64,000 bases of DNA, taken from assembly GCF_018919065.1 (NCBI RefSeq), contig NZ_JAHLQG010000049.1:18407-82406 (forward strand), in the 5' to 3' direction. The notes beneath the pieces were generated by a model. It saw only the letters and a list, made by a program, of their open reading frames with translations, did not search any database and was not told the DNA's origin. Shown piece after piece: positions 8,784 through 17,645 of the stretch. A program made the position numbers and the translations under genes. Each line of letters opens with the position of its first letter. Position 1 is the stretch's first letter. This DNA is from Blautia sp. MSJ-9. GTDB lineage: Bacteria; Bacillota; Clostridia; Lachnospirales; Lachnospiraceae.

Positions 8784-8919
8784 GGATACACAGGGTAAGA
8801 TCGAGGTTGGATGTGAGGTGTGCGGGAATGCGAAACATAAGCATGGACACCATCATCATAAGTCAGATGACAAGCATCATAAACGGCATGAACATCATAA
8901 GCATCATGAGGATGAATAA
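8764..8919 (+). pseudogene. Out-of-frame Cys/His-rich tail of the M14 protein
   Basis: In the frame one base ahead of the M14 ORF, sequence continues with YGTWDEDTQGKIEVGCEVCG and then a stretch with 13 histidines in 28 residues (KHKHGHHHH, KHH, RHEHHKHH, EDE), ending at TAA 8917-8919. There is no good start or ribosome-binding site in this frame and a stop at 8755-8757 separates it from anything upstream. The simplest reading is that it is the original C-terminal tail, now cut off by a 1-base insertion or 2-base deletion. A poly-His, CxxC-containing tail beside a zinc-efflux operon suggests metal binding. Confidence 0.65.
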
Positions 8920-9015
8920 TATTTAAGTAAGACAGAAATAGGATTCAACCAACTTAAGTGGACAGTAAAGAAAATGAGTTTGTTAGTTCGACATAAGTAT
9001 AAAGATAGAATATAA

Positions 9016-9078
9016 AAATACGGTTACGGTATATCTGTAAAGTAATTTCAGATACAGTGTAGCCGTATTTGTTTTTTT
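9016..9078 (+). terminator. Terminator downstream of the His-rich tail
   Basis: AAATACGG (9016-9023) pairs with CCGTATTT (9063-9070), with inner TAC/GTA and ATCTG/CAGAT pairs, followed by seven T. The rest of 8920-9137 shows no gene. Confidence 0.85.
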
Positions 9079-9137
9079 ATAGCTTATGAAGCTGGCACAT
9101 AAGGATAAAAGATTGTAAGAACTAAGCCAGATGGGAG

Positions 9138-9620
9138 TTAATCTTCATGAAACAGAATCTGTGTAAAGAATCTCACATCTGAATCATCCGCCCAACAGAC
9201 CATACCTACTGCATCTGCCATTTTTTGTGCATCCACACTGTAGGCAGACATACAGGAACAATTCTTATACGGTCCTGCGCTCATGATCAGGACATCTTCT
9301 TTTCCATTTTCCTGCATCCATTTTGCAAGCTGTTCCGTAAGAATATTCTGAGCATGTTTTGCCTGTTTGAAAAGAACCGGGTCCATGACCGGATCTTTCA
9401 GGACAGTCTGGAGAACCAGTGCTTTCTCGTATTTTAATGCCTTCTCATGCATTTCTTCAACAGTACCGCAGGCAGGCGGACATGCTGGAACCAGATTATA
9501 ATTTCCGCAGAGATTATCCTCACAGAACTGCCTGTACTCCGGTACAAATACCAGGTCTTTCGTATCCATGATCGCTGCATTTGCAAATCCCATGGAAAGT
9601 GCTTCCTTTATTAAATCCAT
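9138..9620 (-). CDS. DUF2284 family putative metal-binding protein
   Basis: A 160-residue cytoplasmic protein of the DUF2284 family, known for clustered cysteines and predicted metal or Fe-S binding but without an established function. The cysteines are in FCEDNLCGNYNLVPACPPACG and later in NCSCMSAY and MVCW. The start is supported by AGGGAGA upstream on the minus strand. It stands alone, divergent from the TetR gene. Redox or corrinoid-related roles are often guessed from context in this family; nothing here decides it. Confidence 0.75.
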   Translation of the reverse strand: MDLIKEALSMGFANAAIMDTKDLVFVPEYRQFCEDNLCGNYNLVPACPPACGTVEEMHEKALKYEKALVLQTVLKDPVMDPVLFKQAKHAQNILTEQLAKWMQENGKEDVLIMSAGPYKNCSCMSAYSVDAQKMADAVGMVCWADDSDVRFFTQILFHED

Positions 9621-9790
9621 AAAAAAGTCTCCCTTCTTAAGTTGGATTGTCTGTCTTCAATCTGTCATGATTATAACATTTTAAGATGAATAAAGACAGA
9701 GTCATGGAGATAAAAATACAGATTCTGAAATATACGTGTCATTGTACACGAAGTGAGCAGTAATATATATGCTTCAAACGGAGATCATGC

Positions 9791-9819
9791 TGGAAATACA
9801 GGATAGAAATTGGTATAAT
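9791..9819 (+). promoter_or_regulatory. Promoter of the TetR gene
   Basis: TGGAAA (9791-9796), 17 bases, TATAAT (9814-9819) with an extended TG at 9811-9812. Confidence 0.65.
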
Positions 9820-9854
9820 AAACGCATTAAGTTTTATCTGTGAGAGGGATTTGG

Positions 9855-10433
9855 ATGGATATGATAAATGAAGCAGGTAAGGGAGAGAAAACGAAATATC
9901 GTCTTGCGCAGTCGATGAAAGAGTGTATGAAAACAACATCTGTAGATAATATTACGGTAAAACAGATCACAGAAAACTGTGGTGTTACCAGACAGACTTT
10001 CTATCGGAATTTTATGGACAAGTTTGATCTGATCAACTGGTATTTTGATAAGCTTCTGGTGAAATCTTTTGAGCACATGGGAATGGGAAAAACGGTTTAT
10101 GATGCTCTGGTAAAGAAATTCACCTATATTCAGGAGGAGCATATTTTCTTTGCTGCGGCGTTTAAGTACGACAGCCAGAATAGTCTGCGTCAGCATGACT
10201 TTGAACTGATTTTGGCTTTCTATGAGAATCTGATCCGTGAGAAAACAGGAAGAATTCCGGATGAGACGATACATTGCATTCTGGAAATGTACTGCCAGAG
10301 TTCGATTTATATGACTGTAAAATGGGTACTGGGAGAACTGGAATGTACACCGGAGGGTCTGACAAAAATTCTGGTTGACGGTATGCCTGGGAAACTCTCG
10401 GAGTTGTTTGAAAAACTTGAAATATTGTCATAA
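9855..10433 (+). CDS. TetR/AcrR family regulator (TetR_C_8 / DhaS-like)
   Basis: DNA-binding regulator of 192 residues. The N-terminal helix-turn-helix is recognisable (DNITVKQITENCGVTRQTFYRNFMDKFDLINWYF, residues ~32-65), and the C-terminal half resembles the TetR_C_8 domain found in DhaS-type activators of dihydroxyacetone and glycol metabolism. I chose the ATG at 9855, which has GAGAGGG 6 bases upstream; the GTG at 9840 lacks a site. A strong terminator follows, then the FucO-type dehydrogenase. Control of that neighbour is plausible. Confidence 0.82.
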   Translation: MDMINEAGKGEKTKYRLAQSMKECMKTTSVDNITVKQITENCGVTRQTFYRNFMDKFDLINWYFDKLLVKSFEHMGMGKTVYDALVKKFTYIQEEHIFFAAAFKYDSQNSLRQHDFELILAFYENLIREKTGRIPDETIHCILEMYCQSSIYMTVKWVLGELECTPEGLTKILVDGMPGKLSELFEKLEILS

Positions 10434-10496
10434 ACATAACAATATTAGTGCATAATTTTGCACCTGCTTTTTCGTAATTATTGCACAAATTTTGTA

Positions 10497-10535
10497 AGAA
10501 AGTTACACTTGAGTGAAAGTGTAACTTTCTTTTTT
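10497..10535 (+). terminator. Terminator after the TetR gene
   Basis: A perfect 14-base-pair stem, AGAAAGTTACACTT (10497-10510) with AAGTGTAACTTTCT (10517-10530), 6-base loop, then T5. Confidence 0.92.
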
Positions 10536-10602
10536 GAATTTATATTGTTAAGATAATAACAAAGATAAGCAATGCGGAAGCTTACCAAAGACAAAATAAA
10601 TT

Positions 10603-10634
10603 GTATTCTGTGATACATCAATACTACAGAATAC
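10603..10634 (+). promoter_or_regulatory. Inverted repeat in the fucO leader
   Basis: GTATTCTGT (10603-10611) and ACAGAATAC (10626-10634) are a perfect 9-base inverted repeat with a 14-base spacer, ending about 20 bases before the start codon. It could be an operator for the adjacent TetR regulator or an RNA hairpin beside the ribosome-binding site. Confidence 0.5.
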
Positions 10635-10654
10635 TGAAAGGAATGGAAATCATT

Positions 10655-11800
10655 ATGGCAAACAGAATTAACTTAAATCAGACATCTTATCATGGAGCAG
10701 GAGCAATCGAGGAGATCGCAAACGAAGCAAAAGCACATGGCTTTAAGAAAGCTTTTGTATGTTCTGACCCTGATCTTGTAAAATTCCATGTAACAAGCAA
10801 AGTTACAGATATTCTTGAGAAGAACGGACTTGCATATGAACTGTATTCAGATATCAAACCAAATCCGACAATCGAGAACGTACAGCACGGTGTTCAGGCA
10901 TTTAAAGATTCTGAAGCTGATTATCTGATCGCAATCGGCGGTGGTTCTTCCATGGATACTTCCAAAGCAATCGGTATCATTATTGCAAACCCTGAATTCG
11001 AAGATGTAAGAAGTCTGGAAGGTACAGCTCCGACTAAGAAACCTTGTGTACCGATCATCGCAGTTCCGACAACTGCAGGTACAGCAGCAGAGGTTACTAT
11101 CAACTACGTTATCACTGATGTAGAAAGAAAACGTAAATTTGTATGCGTTGACCCACATGACATGCCAATCATCGCAATTATTGATCCGGAAATGATGTCC
11201 TCCATGCCAAAAGGACTGACAGCTTCCACAGGTATGGATGCCCTGACTCATGCAATCGAAGGTTACACAACAAAAGCTGCATGGGAAATGACAGATATGT
11301 TCCACTTAAAAGCAATCGAGCTGATCTCCAAATCTCTCCGCGGTGCTGTTGAAAACACCAAAGAAGGACGTGAAGGAATGGCTCTTGGACAGTACATCGC
11401 AGGTATGGGCTTCTCTAACGTAGGTCTTGGAATCGCTCATTCCATGGCTCATACACTTGGCGCTGTTTATGATACACCACATGGTGTTGCATGCGCTATG
11501 ATGCTTCCGATCGTTATGGAATACAACCAGGAATGCACAGGTGAAAAATACTGTGAGATCGCCAGAGCAATGGGTGTCAAAGGTGTAGATGAAATGTCTC
11601 AGGATGAATACAGAAAAGCAGCAATCGAAGCTGTTAAGAAACTCTCTGTTGATGTAGGAATCCCGACTAAACTGGAAGCAATCAAAGAAGAAGACCTCCA
11701 GTTCCTGGCAGAATCCGCCCACGCAGATGCATGCGCACCAGGAAACCCGAAAGACGCAAGCGTAGAAGATCTGAAAGATCTGTTTCGTAAGATTATGTAA
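10655..11800 (+). CDS. fucO: Iron-containing alcohol dehydrogenase, lactaldehyde reductase-like
   Basis: Group III Fe-dependent alcohol dehydrogenase, 381 residues, closely resembling FucO (L-lactaldehyde to L-1,2-propanediol, NADH). The start MANRINLNQTSYHGAGAIEE, the NAD-binding GGGSSMDTSKAIGI, the TTAGTAAEVTINYVITD block and the iron ligands in GMDALTHAIEGY and GIAHSMAHTLGAVYDTPHG are all family-typical. I chose the ATG at 10655 by alignment with FucO; upstream in-frame ATGs add unrelated residues. Fucose genes are not in the window, so a general short-diol or ethanol role is possible. Confidence 0.88.
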   Translation: MANRINLNQTSYHGAGAIEEIANEAKAHGFKKAFVCSDPDLVKFHVTSKVTDILEKNGLAYELYSDIKPNPTIENVQHGVQAFKDSEADYLIAIGGGSSMDTSKAIGIIIANPEFEDVRSLEGTAPTKKPCVPIIAVPTTAGTAAEVTINYVITDVERKRKFVCVDPHDMPIIAIIDPEMMSSMPKGLTASTGMDALTHAIEGYTTKAAWEMTDMFHLKAIELISKSLRGAVENTKEGREGMALGQYIAGMGFSNVGLGIAHSMAHTLGAVYDTPHGVACAMMLPIVMEYNQECTGEKYCEIARAMGVKGVDEMSQDEYRKAAIEAVKKLSVDVGIPTKLEAIKEEDLQFLAESAHADACAPGNPKDASVEDLKDLFRKIM

Positions 11801-11830
11801 TTTGACTCAACTGAAAGTTAAGCAAATATA

Positions 11831-11893
11831 AAAAAGCACGATTCATAACGGCAGATTTCCTGATTAGGAGAAACGTTGTGAATCGTGCTTTTT
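11831..11893. terminator. Bidirectional terminator between fucO and citX
   Basis: AAAAAGCACGATTC (11831-11844) pairs perfectly with GAATCGTGCTTTTT (11880-11893). The A/T-runs on both sides let it serve both converging genes. Confidence 0.9.
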
Positions 11894-11903
11894 ATTACCA
11901 TAA

Positions 11904-12425
11904 TTATTTTTCAGAAGAGAGATATTCCTGTATCTTTGAATCAATGAATTCCTGCATTTCCGGGACGCTGTGCCTGCGTCTGGATGCACATTCCTGTGCC
12001 TGGCAGTTGCAGATAAAGCATTTCCGGAATGTATTTCGTGACATTTTATTTCCGGCGGGATCAAGGACATCAATATCGAAAAGTCTGCCGATCGGATGGG
12101 TTTCTTCGATATGGGTCATGGCATCTTTGATACGTTTGCTGTCTTTACAGTCGACTGCAAGGATTAGTTCATTGCCTGTTTTTTCATTATGTTCTACAGA
12201 TTCCAGAATTGCGATATGATTGTCTTCCAGGTATTGAAGAATATCGTGAACACCGCTGTGGAACACTTTTGTAATATCCTCGTTTGTCTTAATTGGACCA
12301 GGAATATTCATGCAGAAAGAAATAATAGTAGTGTGATATTTTTCCCGATACTCATCCTGTTTTCTGGCACGTCGTTCGCGGCAATTCAGCATATCTGTAA
12401 GTATTACGGTTTCTCCATGTAACAT
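11904..12425 (-). CDS. citX: Citrate lyase holo-ACP synthase CitX
   Basis: Apo-citrate lyase phosphoribosyl-dephospho-CoA transferase, 173 residues, which attaches the prosthetic group to the acyl carrier protein CitD. The conserved opening LTDMLNCRERRARKQ, the internal SFCMNIPGPIKT and the C-terminal CFICNCQAQECASRRRHS agree with the family. RBS AAAGGAAA precedes it on the minus strand. It lies 112 bases downstream of citC in the same direction, with a dispersed repeat between them. Its substrate protein CitD is encoded about 48 kb away at 60478. Confidence 0.88.
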   Translation of the reverse strand: MLHGETVILTDMLNCRERRARKQDEYREKYHTTIISFCMNIPGPIKTNEDITKVFHSGVHDILQYLEDNHIAILESVEHNEKTGNELILAVDCKDSKRIKDAMTHIEETHPIGRLFDIDVLDPAGNKMSRNTFRKCFICNCQAQECASRRRHSVPEMQEFIDSKIQEYLSSEK

Positions 12426-12490
12426 AAGCTATTTTCCTTTATTTTAACCAAATCAAGTAAATCCATTGCTTCAATTGCGAATATCTGCTT

Positions 12491-12541
12491 GACTTATGAG
12501 TAAGTAGCAAAGCGAATGATTTTATCCGCCTGACTTATCAG
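12491..12541 (+). repeat. Dispersed intergenic repeat, copy 1
   Basis: A roughly 33-base core, GTAAGTAGCAAAGCG followed by AATGATTTTATCCGCCTG, flanked by GACTTATGAG and GACTTATCAG. Related copies lie at 48691, 55351 (minus) and 42540. It sits between citC and citX. Confidence 0.75.
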
Positions 12542-13626
12542 TAATGAATTACGTTTTCATGTTCCTGAATTTTTTTAATAATCTCGTCTGCTTCAGAACT
12601 TATAAAGAATTGGTATGTGGCTTCCGGAACGAGTGGTTTAATAGATTCAATTTTTCCATCATGGATCGCCTGCCGTACAGTCGAGGCGCTGATAGCAGTT
12701 CCGTCATGTTCCAGACGCGGTATAATAATACATTCAATATCTGATTTCGGCAGTTCCTCTGCCATAATCTGGTTGTAAATTCCTGTCACCTGACTGGTCG
12801 GTTCTTTGCCTACATATCTGCGGTTGATATGCAGTGTCTGTGCGATAGATTTAAAGATGGTAAGATCCAGCAAAGCATGTCCGGTGATAACAGAAGATTC
12901 GTCTTTTTGAAAATAACTTGGAAAGGTTGCATTGCTGATGATATAAGGACCGCTGTCATGATAGCAGATATTCGGCAAATGTGAAGTTGCTTCCATAATG
13001 AGCCTCTTACGTACAGAATATGGCACCAGACTTGCATCCTCACTGACCATAAACAGATGCAGAATATCATTTTCGGCGGCAGCCTTTTCTACCAGATATA
13101 AATGTCCGTGGGTGAATGGATTGGCATTCATGACAAGGGCGGCGATATTTTGAGTGTTCCGGGAATATTCTATATTATTATCAGAAGATGGAGTGTTTTT
13201 AGTACAGCTATTCTGGAGCTTTTTCAGATAATCAGAAAATCCAGTCCGCCTGTTTTCCATAAACACAAGCTGATCAGACACCCTTGCAATCTCCGAGAAC
13301 CCAAGATCTCCGAAGAATTTCGCAGTATCGCATTTCGTATAAAGAAACAAATGCGTATTCCCGCGTTCAAACTGAATCTCGATCAGATGAGTTACAATCT
13401 CATTCATAAGCCCCTCGCCCTGATGCAGATGACTGACTGCCATACATCGCAGAGTATTACCGAAAAGACTGCCGGTGGCAATGATATTCATATCTTCATC
13501 ATACATTCCACATGTATAATCCAGATTAGGATCTCTCCGGATACCTTCTTCTTGAAGCAGTTTCTCAATCTGAGTATTGGCAAAGCGGTCATTAGGATAT
13601 ATTTTTGCTATATTATAGTTCGACAT
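12538..13626 (-). CDS. citC: [Citrate (pro-3S)-lyase] ligase CitC
   Basis: Acetate:SH-citrate lyase ligase, 362 residues, which activates citrate lyase by acetylating the CitD prosthetic thiol with ATP and acetate. The N-terminal third is GNAT-like (residues ~20-130). The rest is a nucleotidyltransferase domain with the HxGH motif in NPFTHGHLYLVEKAA and the ISAST loop near residue 320. The length is normal. RBS GCAGGAG is present. It is followed by citX, but citD, citE, citF and the transporter are not adjacent. Confidence 0.9.
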   Translation of the reverse strand: MSNYNIAKIYPNDRFANTQIEKLLQEEGIRRDPNLDYTCGMYDEDMNIIATGSLFGNTLRCMAVSHLHQGEGLMNEIVTHLIEIQFERGNTHLFLYTKCDTAKFFGDLGFSEIARVSDQLVFMENRRTGFSDYLKKLQNSCTKNTPSSDNNIEYSRNTQNIAALVMNANPFTHGHLYLVEKAAAENDILHLFMVSEDASLVPYSVRKRLIMEATSHLPNICYHDSGPYIISNATFPSYFQKDESSVITGHALLDLTIFKSIAQTLHINRRYVGKEPTSQVTGIYNQIMAEELPKSDIECIIIPRLEHDGTAISASTVRQAIHDGKIESIKPLVPEATYQFFISSEADEIIKKIQEHENVIHY

Positions 13627-13743
13627 AAGTTTTACTCCTGCAGATTTAATTCAAAATAAAAGTAGTATTTTCTGTAATTATAAGCAAAATTTTGTTAAAC
13701 GTAAATGATGTAACTTATTCTAAAAAGGAATGTAAAAATAAGA

Positions 13744-13951
13744 AAATCCCTCGCAAACACGCTCTGGCCATTGCCTTTGCGGATCAGGATTTCCTCTTGT
13801 TACTGTTCACTGGTAATATCCCGCGAGGTGTTTTTTGTGAGCGAAGGTCACAGAAAACCCGAGACATACTGCGCGAATTTATGCGATTAGCATAAATTCT
13901 GTGCATCGCGAAGCGTGTTGCTGGGAACGGAGTGAACAGTAACTTCCTCTT
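13744..13951. repeat. Complex palindromic element upstream of the PRTase gene
   Basis: No gene in 13627-14160. This part is dense in inverted repeats: GTTACTGTTCACT (13799-13811) with AGTGAACAGTAAC (13931-13943), AACACGCT with AGCGTGTT, CCTCGC with GCGAGG followed by T6, and an inner hairpin GAATTTATGC/GCATAAATTC around 13878-13903. It may be a mobile palindromic element or a structured RNA. Confidence 0.6.
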
Positions 13952-14160
13952 TTCCCTTTGCATAATAAAACTGATTACAGGGTTGACAATAACAGGAGTT
14001 TAGCCTACTATTATCTCTAACAGGAGCTGGCTTTTGAAAATGGAAAAGCTGGCTGTTTTACTGATATGGTACATAGATACTGGAGGGTAGCTTACCGGAC
14101 AGAGATAATTTTGTATGGGGATTGTCCGGAGACACATAAGAGAAGATGGAGGATAAATAA

Positions 14161-15255
14161 ATGGAAAACTGGAATGATGTGAAACTTGTGCCGGAGTTTT
14201 CAGAGCAGGGCGTAGACTGTTATCGTCTGGAAGGCGGAAACTACGAGAACGAATATTATGTGGTTTCTGAAGCAGAGACGAGGAAGCTTCTGAATACACC
14301 GGAGGTAGTTGGATACGAGGTTTATCATTGCCTGATCCCGTCCACTTCTCAGATGCTTTATTACTTCAAGGAACAGAAGAAAGTTACAACTGCGAATATT
14401 CTTTCAATCCTGCGTGGCGCATTAAACTATCCGCTTGAAGAGAGCTGTTACAGAGAACACATCCGTGTTCACGATATCAGCTTCCTTTCCAGCGAGCGTG
14501 TGTTCAATGAGGATGAGATTGCAGGTCTGGAGATCAAATACAGCAAGCTGACAATGGTGCCGGACAGTACACTTCTGATCGGTGATATCATTGCAACAGG
14601 TGAGACTCTGATCCACTGTTTACGTTATGTGACAGATTTCTACAGAGAACATGGCGCAAGACTTCGCAATATTATTATCTTTACGATCGGTGGAACTACA
14701 GGAATTACGATCCTTGAACGTCTGACAAAAGAGATTCGTGAGTTCTGGCCGGAATTCGAGGGATTTATCACTGTATATTATGAAGGAATCTTCAGCACAT
14801 ATCAGGATAAAGGTGTATCCGGCATCAATCTCCCGGATGTAGACTTCTACTGGAAAGACGGCATCATTGCACCGGAATTCAGAAGAGAGACTTTATCTAT
14901 GAGAAATCCTCTGTTTGAGAAATGTATCATTTATGATGGTGGTGCAAGACGTTATGAGATCCATGAGCATGTAGAGGAAGTTCTGGAATTCTGGAAAGAA
15001 ATGCTGGCACGTGCAGACAAGATTGATTTCAAGGCATTACTGGATGAGAAACTTGGCTATGCGACACCGATCACATTTGAAGACTGGGTGAAAGCAAACC
15101 ATTATGAAAAGATCAGCCCATCTGTAAATAAATGGTTATATAAACAGGAACAAGGTTATGTCCAGAGTATGCAGGATGTTACGTTGAAAGAGATTGCAGA
15201 GGAGAGAATCCAGGAATTTACAACTGCGTTAAAGAAATATATTCTTGGAAATTAA
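14161..15255 (+). CDS. Phosphoribosyltransferase-fold protein of unknown function
   Basis: A soluble protein of 364 residues. The one recognisable motif is a type I phosphoribosyltransferase PRPP loop, STLLIGDIIATGETL (about residues 134-148), preceded by a beta strand and followed by IIIFTIGGTTGI. The rest, including the aromatic C-terminal region FYWKDGIIAPEFRRETL and the helical end, does not match a family I can name. It is not a standard purine, pyrimidine or competence (ComF) enzyme by length. The stop lies 145 bases before the start chosen for the second MATE exporter, so the two are probably co-transcribed. Confidence 0.6.
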   Translation: MENWNDVKLVPEFSEQGVDCYRLEGGNYENEYYVVSEAETRKLLNTPEVVGYEVYHCLIPSTSQMLYYFKEQKKVTTANILSILRGALNYPLEESCYREHIRVHDISFLSSERVFNEDEIAGLEIKYSKLTMVPDSTLLIGDIIATGETLIHCLRYVTDFYREHGARLRNIIIFTIGGTTGITILERLTKEIREFWPEFEGFITVYYEGIFSTYQDKGVSGINLPDVDFYWKDGIIAPEFRRETLSMRNPLFEKCIIYDGGARRYEIHEHVEEVLEFWKEMLARADKIDFKALLDEKLGYATPITFEDWVKANHYEKISPSVNKWLYKQEQGYVQSMQDVTLKEIAEERIQEFTTALKKYILGN

Positions 15256-15400
15256 GCGAAGAAAAATTATTCGTTTAAAACAAGAACAGTCGAAATATTA
15301 CGGGATTAATTTCAACGTAGTGTTTTGGCTGTTTTCTGCATATTCAGATAGCATTCAGGTTTTAGACAGAGCAATGGGAAAGGGGAGAGTATTTAGCCCT

Positions 15401-16741
15401 ATGGAATACAATTTGACAGAGGGCAGCATTACAGGAAAACTGTTGAAGTTTGCATTCCCTCTTATGATAGGAAATCTTTTGCAGCAATGTTATAATATCG
15501 CGGACACGCTGATCGTAGGCCGCTTTTTGGGGGCAGATGCACTGGCAGCAGTGGGATCTGCCTATACTTTGATGGTGTTTCTTACTTCTATTATATTGGG
15601 GCTGTGTATGGGAAGCAGTGCTTTTTTCTCCATGCAGTATGGTGCTGGTGATACAGACAGGCTGAAGAAGAGTTTCTTTCTGTCTTTTGTGCTGATCGGA
15701 GCAATCACTTTGACTTTAAATCTGCTGGTAGTGTGGAAACTGAGGCTGATCATCCGGCTGCTACAGATCCCGGCGGAGATCCAAAGGTTGATGAGAGACT
15801 ATCTCTGGATTATCTTTATGGGAATGGTGGCTACCTTTTTATATAATTACTTTGCAAATCTGCTCAGAGCAGTGGGAAATTCCGTAGTGCCATTGATGTT
15901 TCTGGCTTTTTCCGCAGTGTTGAATATTGTATTGGATCTGGTGTTTGTGCTGGTTTTCCATTGGGGAGTGAAAGGTGCGGCAGGCGCGACAGTTTTTTCC
16001 CAGTATGTTTCAGGCGTGGGGATCATGATCTATTATTATGTGAAATTCCCGCATTTGCGTGTGAATAAATGTCATATGAAATGGGATACTTCTATTCTGA
16101 AAGAGATTACAGGACTTTCTGTACTGACCTGTATGCAGCAGTCTATCATGAATCTGGGAATTTTGATGGTGCAGGGACTGGTCAACAGTTTCGGGACTGC
16201 GGTTATGGCAGCATTTGCGGCAGCAGTGAAGATAGATTCTTTTGCCTATATGCCGGTGCAGGATTTCGGAAATGCGTTCTCGACGTTTGTAGCGCAGAAT
16301 TATGGTGCAGGAAAGAAAGACAGGATCAGACAGGGGACTGCAAGTGCTGTGAAGCTTTCCTGTGTGTTCTGTTTTGTAGTGAGTGCACTGGTATTTATCT
16401 TTGCAGCACCGCTTATGAGGATATTTATTGAGGCATCCAGACAGGATATTATTGAGATCGGGGTTGGGTATCTGCGTATTGAGGGAAGTTTTTATTTCGG
16501 AATTGGAATTCTGTTTCTGCTATACGGATATTACAGGGCGGTCAACAAACCTGCAATGTCAGTGGTGCTTACAGTGATTTCTCTTGGAACCCGAGTGGTG
16601 CTGGCATATGTGCTGTCTGCAGTTCCGGCTATTGGCGTGAAAGGAATCTGGGCGGCAGTGCCGATCGGATGGATTCTGGCTGATCTGACGGGATTGATCT
16701 ATAGGAGAAGAATGCGTGTACATACAGGCGAAAATATCTGA
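15401..16741 (+). CDS. MATE family efflux transporter
   Basis: Twelve-helix MATE exporter, 446 residues from the chosen start. The start MEYNLTEGSITGKLLKFAFPLMIGNLLQQCYNIADT is the usual one in this clade; the ATG at 15401 has AGGGGAGAG upstream with a somewhat long spacer. Earlier in-frame starts (15245, 15374) add sequence unlike the family. The second half repeats the fold from about residue 235. It follows the phosphoribosyltransferase-like gene, which hints at export of a nucleotide- or base-derived product, but that is only inference. Confidence 0.88.
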   Translation: MEYNLTEGSITGKLLKFAFPLMIGNLLQQCYNIADTLIVGRFLGADALAAVGSAYTLMVFLTSIILGLCMGSSAFFSMQYGAGDTDRLKKSFFLSFVLIGAITLTLNLLVVWKLRLIIRLLQIPAEIQRLMRDYLWIIFMGMVATFLYNYFANLLRAVGNSVVPLMFLAFSAVLNIVLDLVFVLVFHWGVKGAAGATVFSQYVSGVGIMIYYYVKFPHLRVNKCHMKWDTSILKEITGLSVLTCMQQSIMNLGILMVQGLVNSFGTAVMAAFAAAVKIDSFAYMPVQDFGNAFSTFVAQNYGAGKKDRIRQGTASAVKLSCVFCFVVSALVFIFAAPLMRIFIEASRQDIIEIGVGYLRIEGSFYFGIGILFLLYGYYRAVNKPAMSVVLTVISLGTRVVLAYVLSAVPAIGVKGIWAAVPIGWILADLTGLIYRRRMRVHTGENI

Positions 16742-16981
16742 TATGGTGCATATTGGGCTGAATTTGTAAAAGAAATAGTATTGGTATAGTTTATAAAATG
16801 ATTAGAATTGGAACATCAATTAAACACATTTTTCCTGTATGATAGAAATGTAATGGGGAAAAAAGCAGTTATTTTACAGCTTGAGTGTGGAAAAGCAGGG
16901 AAATTCACACAAAAATACGATATAAGAAACGTAAAGGACAAAAAAATAACTGCAGAGGGTATTTACAGGAGAAATGAAAAT

Positions 16982-17623
16982 ATGACAGATGAAGAATACT
17001 ATGAATTTATACAGCCATACGAGGATGCCAAGCAAATGCTCCTTACCCGTCTGGATGTGCTGAATCACAACCTGTACGGGGAAGCATCTGCAAGGCCTAT
17101 TCACAATATTCAATGCAGGATCAAGAAGAAACAGAGTATTGAAGAGAAATTACACCGAAAGGGAAAAGAACCTACGGTGATGAATGCGAAAGATTATCTG
17201 CAGGATATTGCCGGAGTCAGAGTGATCTGCTATTTTGTGGATGATATTTACAATCTGACAGAGATTCTGAAGAGTCAGGGCGATCTGATCGTGATCAAAG
17301 AGCGTGACTATATCGGCAGTCCCAAACCGAATGGATACCGAAGTTATCATGTGGTCGTGGGTGTGCCGGTATATTGTCTGGACGGAATGGAGTATTTTCC
17401 GGTGGAGATACAGTTTCGGACCATGTCCATGGATTTCTGGGCTAGCATGGAACACAGAATTTCATATAAAAAGAAACGGACAGATAAGGAACAGCTTCGT
17501 GATGAATTAAGAGAGTATGCAAATATGCTGGTAGAAATTGAGAGCCGGTTTGAACAGTATAATGAGACAGATCATCAACAGGAACGAATATCTGCCAGAA
17601 CGAAAGGAGAGCCACCACTGTAA
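16982..17623 (+). CDS. Small alarmone synthetase (GTP pyrophosphokinase), RelQ/YjbM type
   Basis: Single-domain (p)ppGpp synthetase of 213 residues, the typical RelQ length. Motifs: RIKKKQSIEEKLHRKG, the GTP-stacking segment SPKPNGYRSYHVVV, and EIQFRTMSMDFWASMEHRISYKKK. No hydrolase or TGS/ACT domain is present. I chose the ATG at 16982, with AGGAG 10 bases upstream; a longer frame to 16808 adds an N terminus without family similarity. It is followed by genes for making and destroying c-di-GMP, giving a cluster of nucleotide second-messenger enzymes. Confidence 0.92.
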   Translation: MTDEEYYEFIQPYEDAKQMLLTRLDVLNHNLYGEASARPIHNIQCRIKKKQSIEEKLHRKGKEPTVMNAKDYLQDIAGVRVICYFVDDIYNLTEILKSQGDLIVIKERDYIGSPKPNGYRSYHVVVGVPVYCLDGMEYFPVEIQFRTMSMDFWASMEHRISYKKKRTDKEQLRDELREYANMLVEIESRFEQYNETDHQQERISARTKGEPPL

Positions 17624-17645
17624 AAGGTGGAGGTTCTTCTTTTTT
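17612..17645 (+). terminator. Terminator overlapping the relQ stop
   Basis: CCACC (17612-17616) pairs with GGTGG (17626-17630), followed by TTCTTCTTTTTT. Confidence 0.55.

Noticed and set aside
13755..13950. CRISPR-like repeat cluster.
   Set aside because: The repeats are inverted and of mixed length, with no regular spacers; no cas genes are near.
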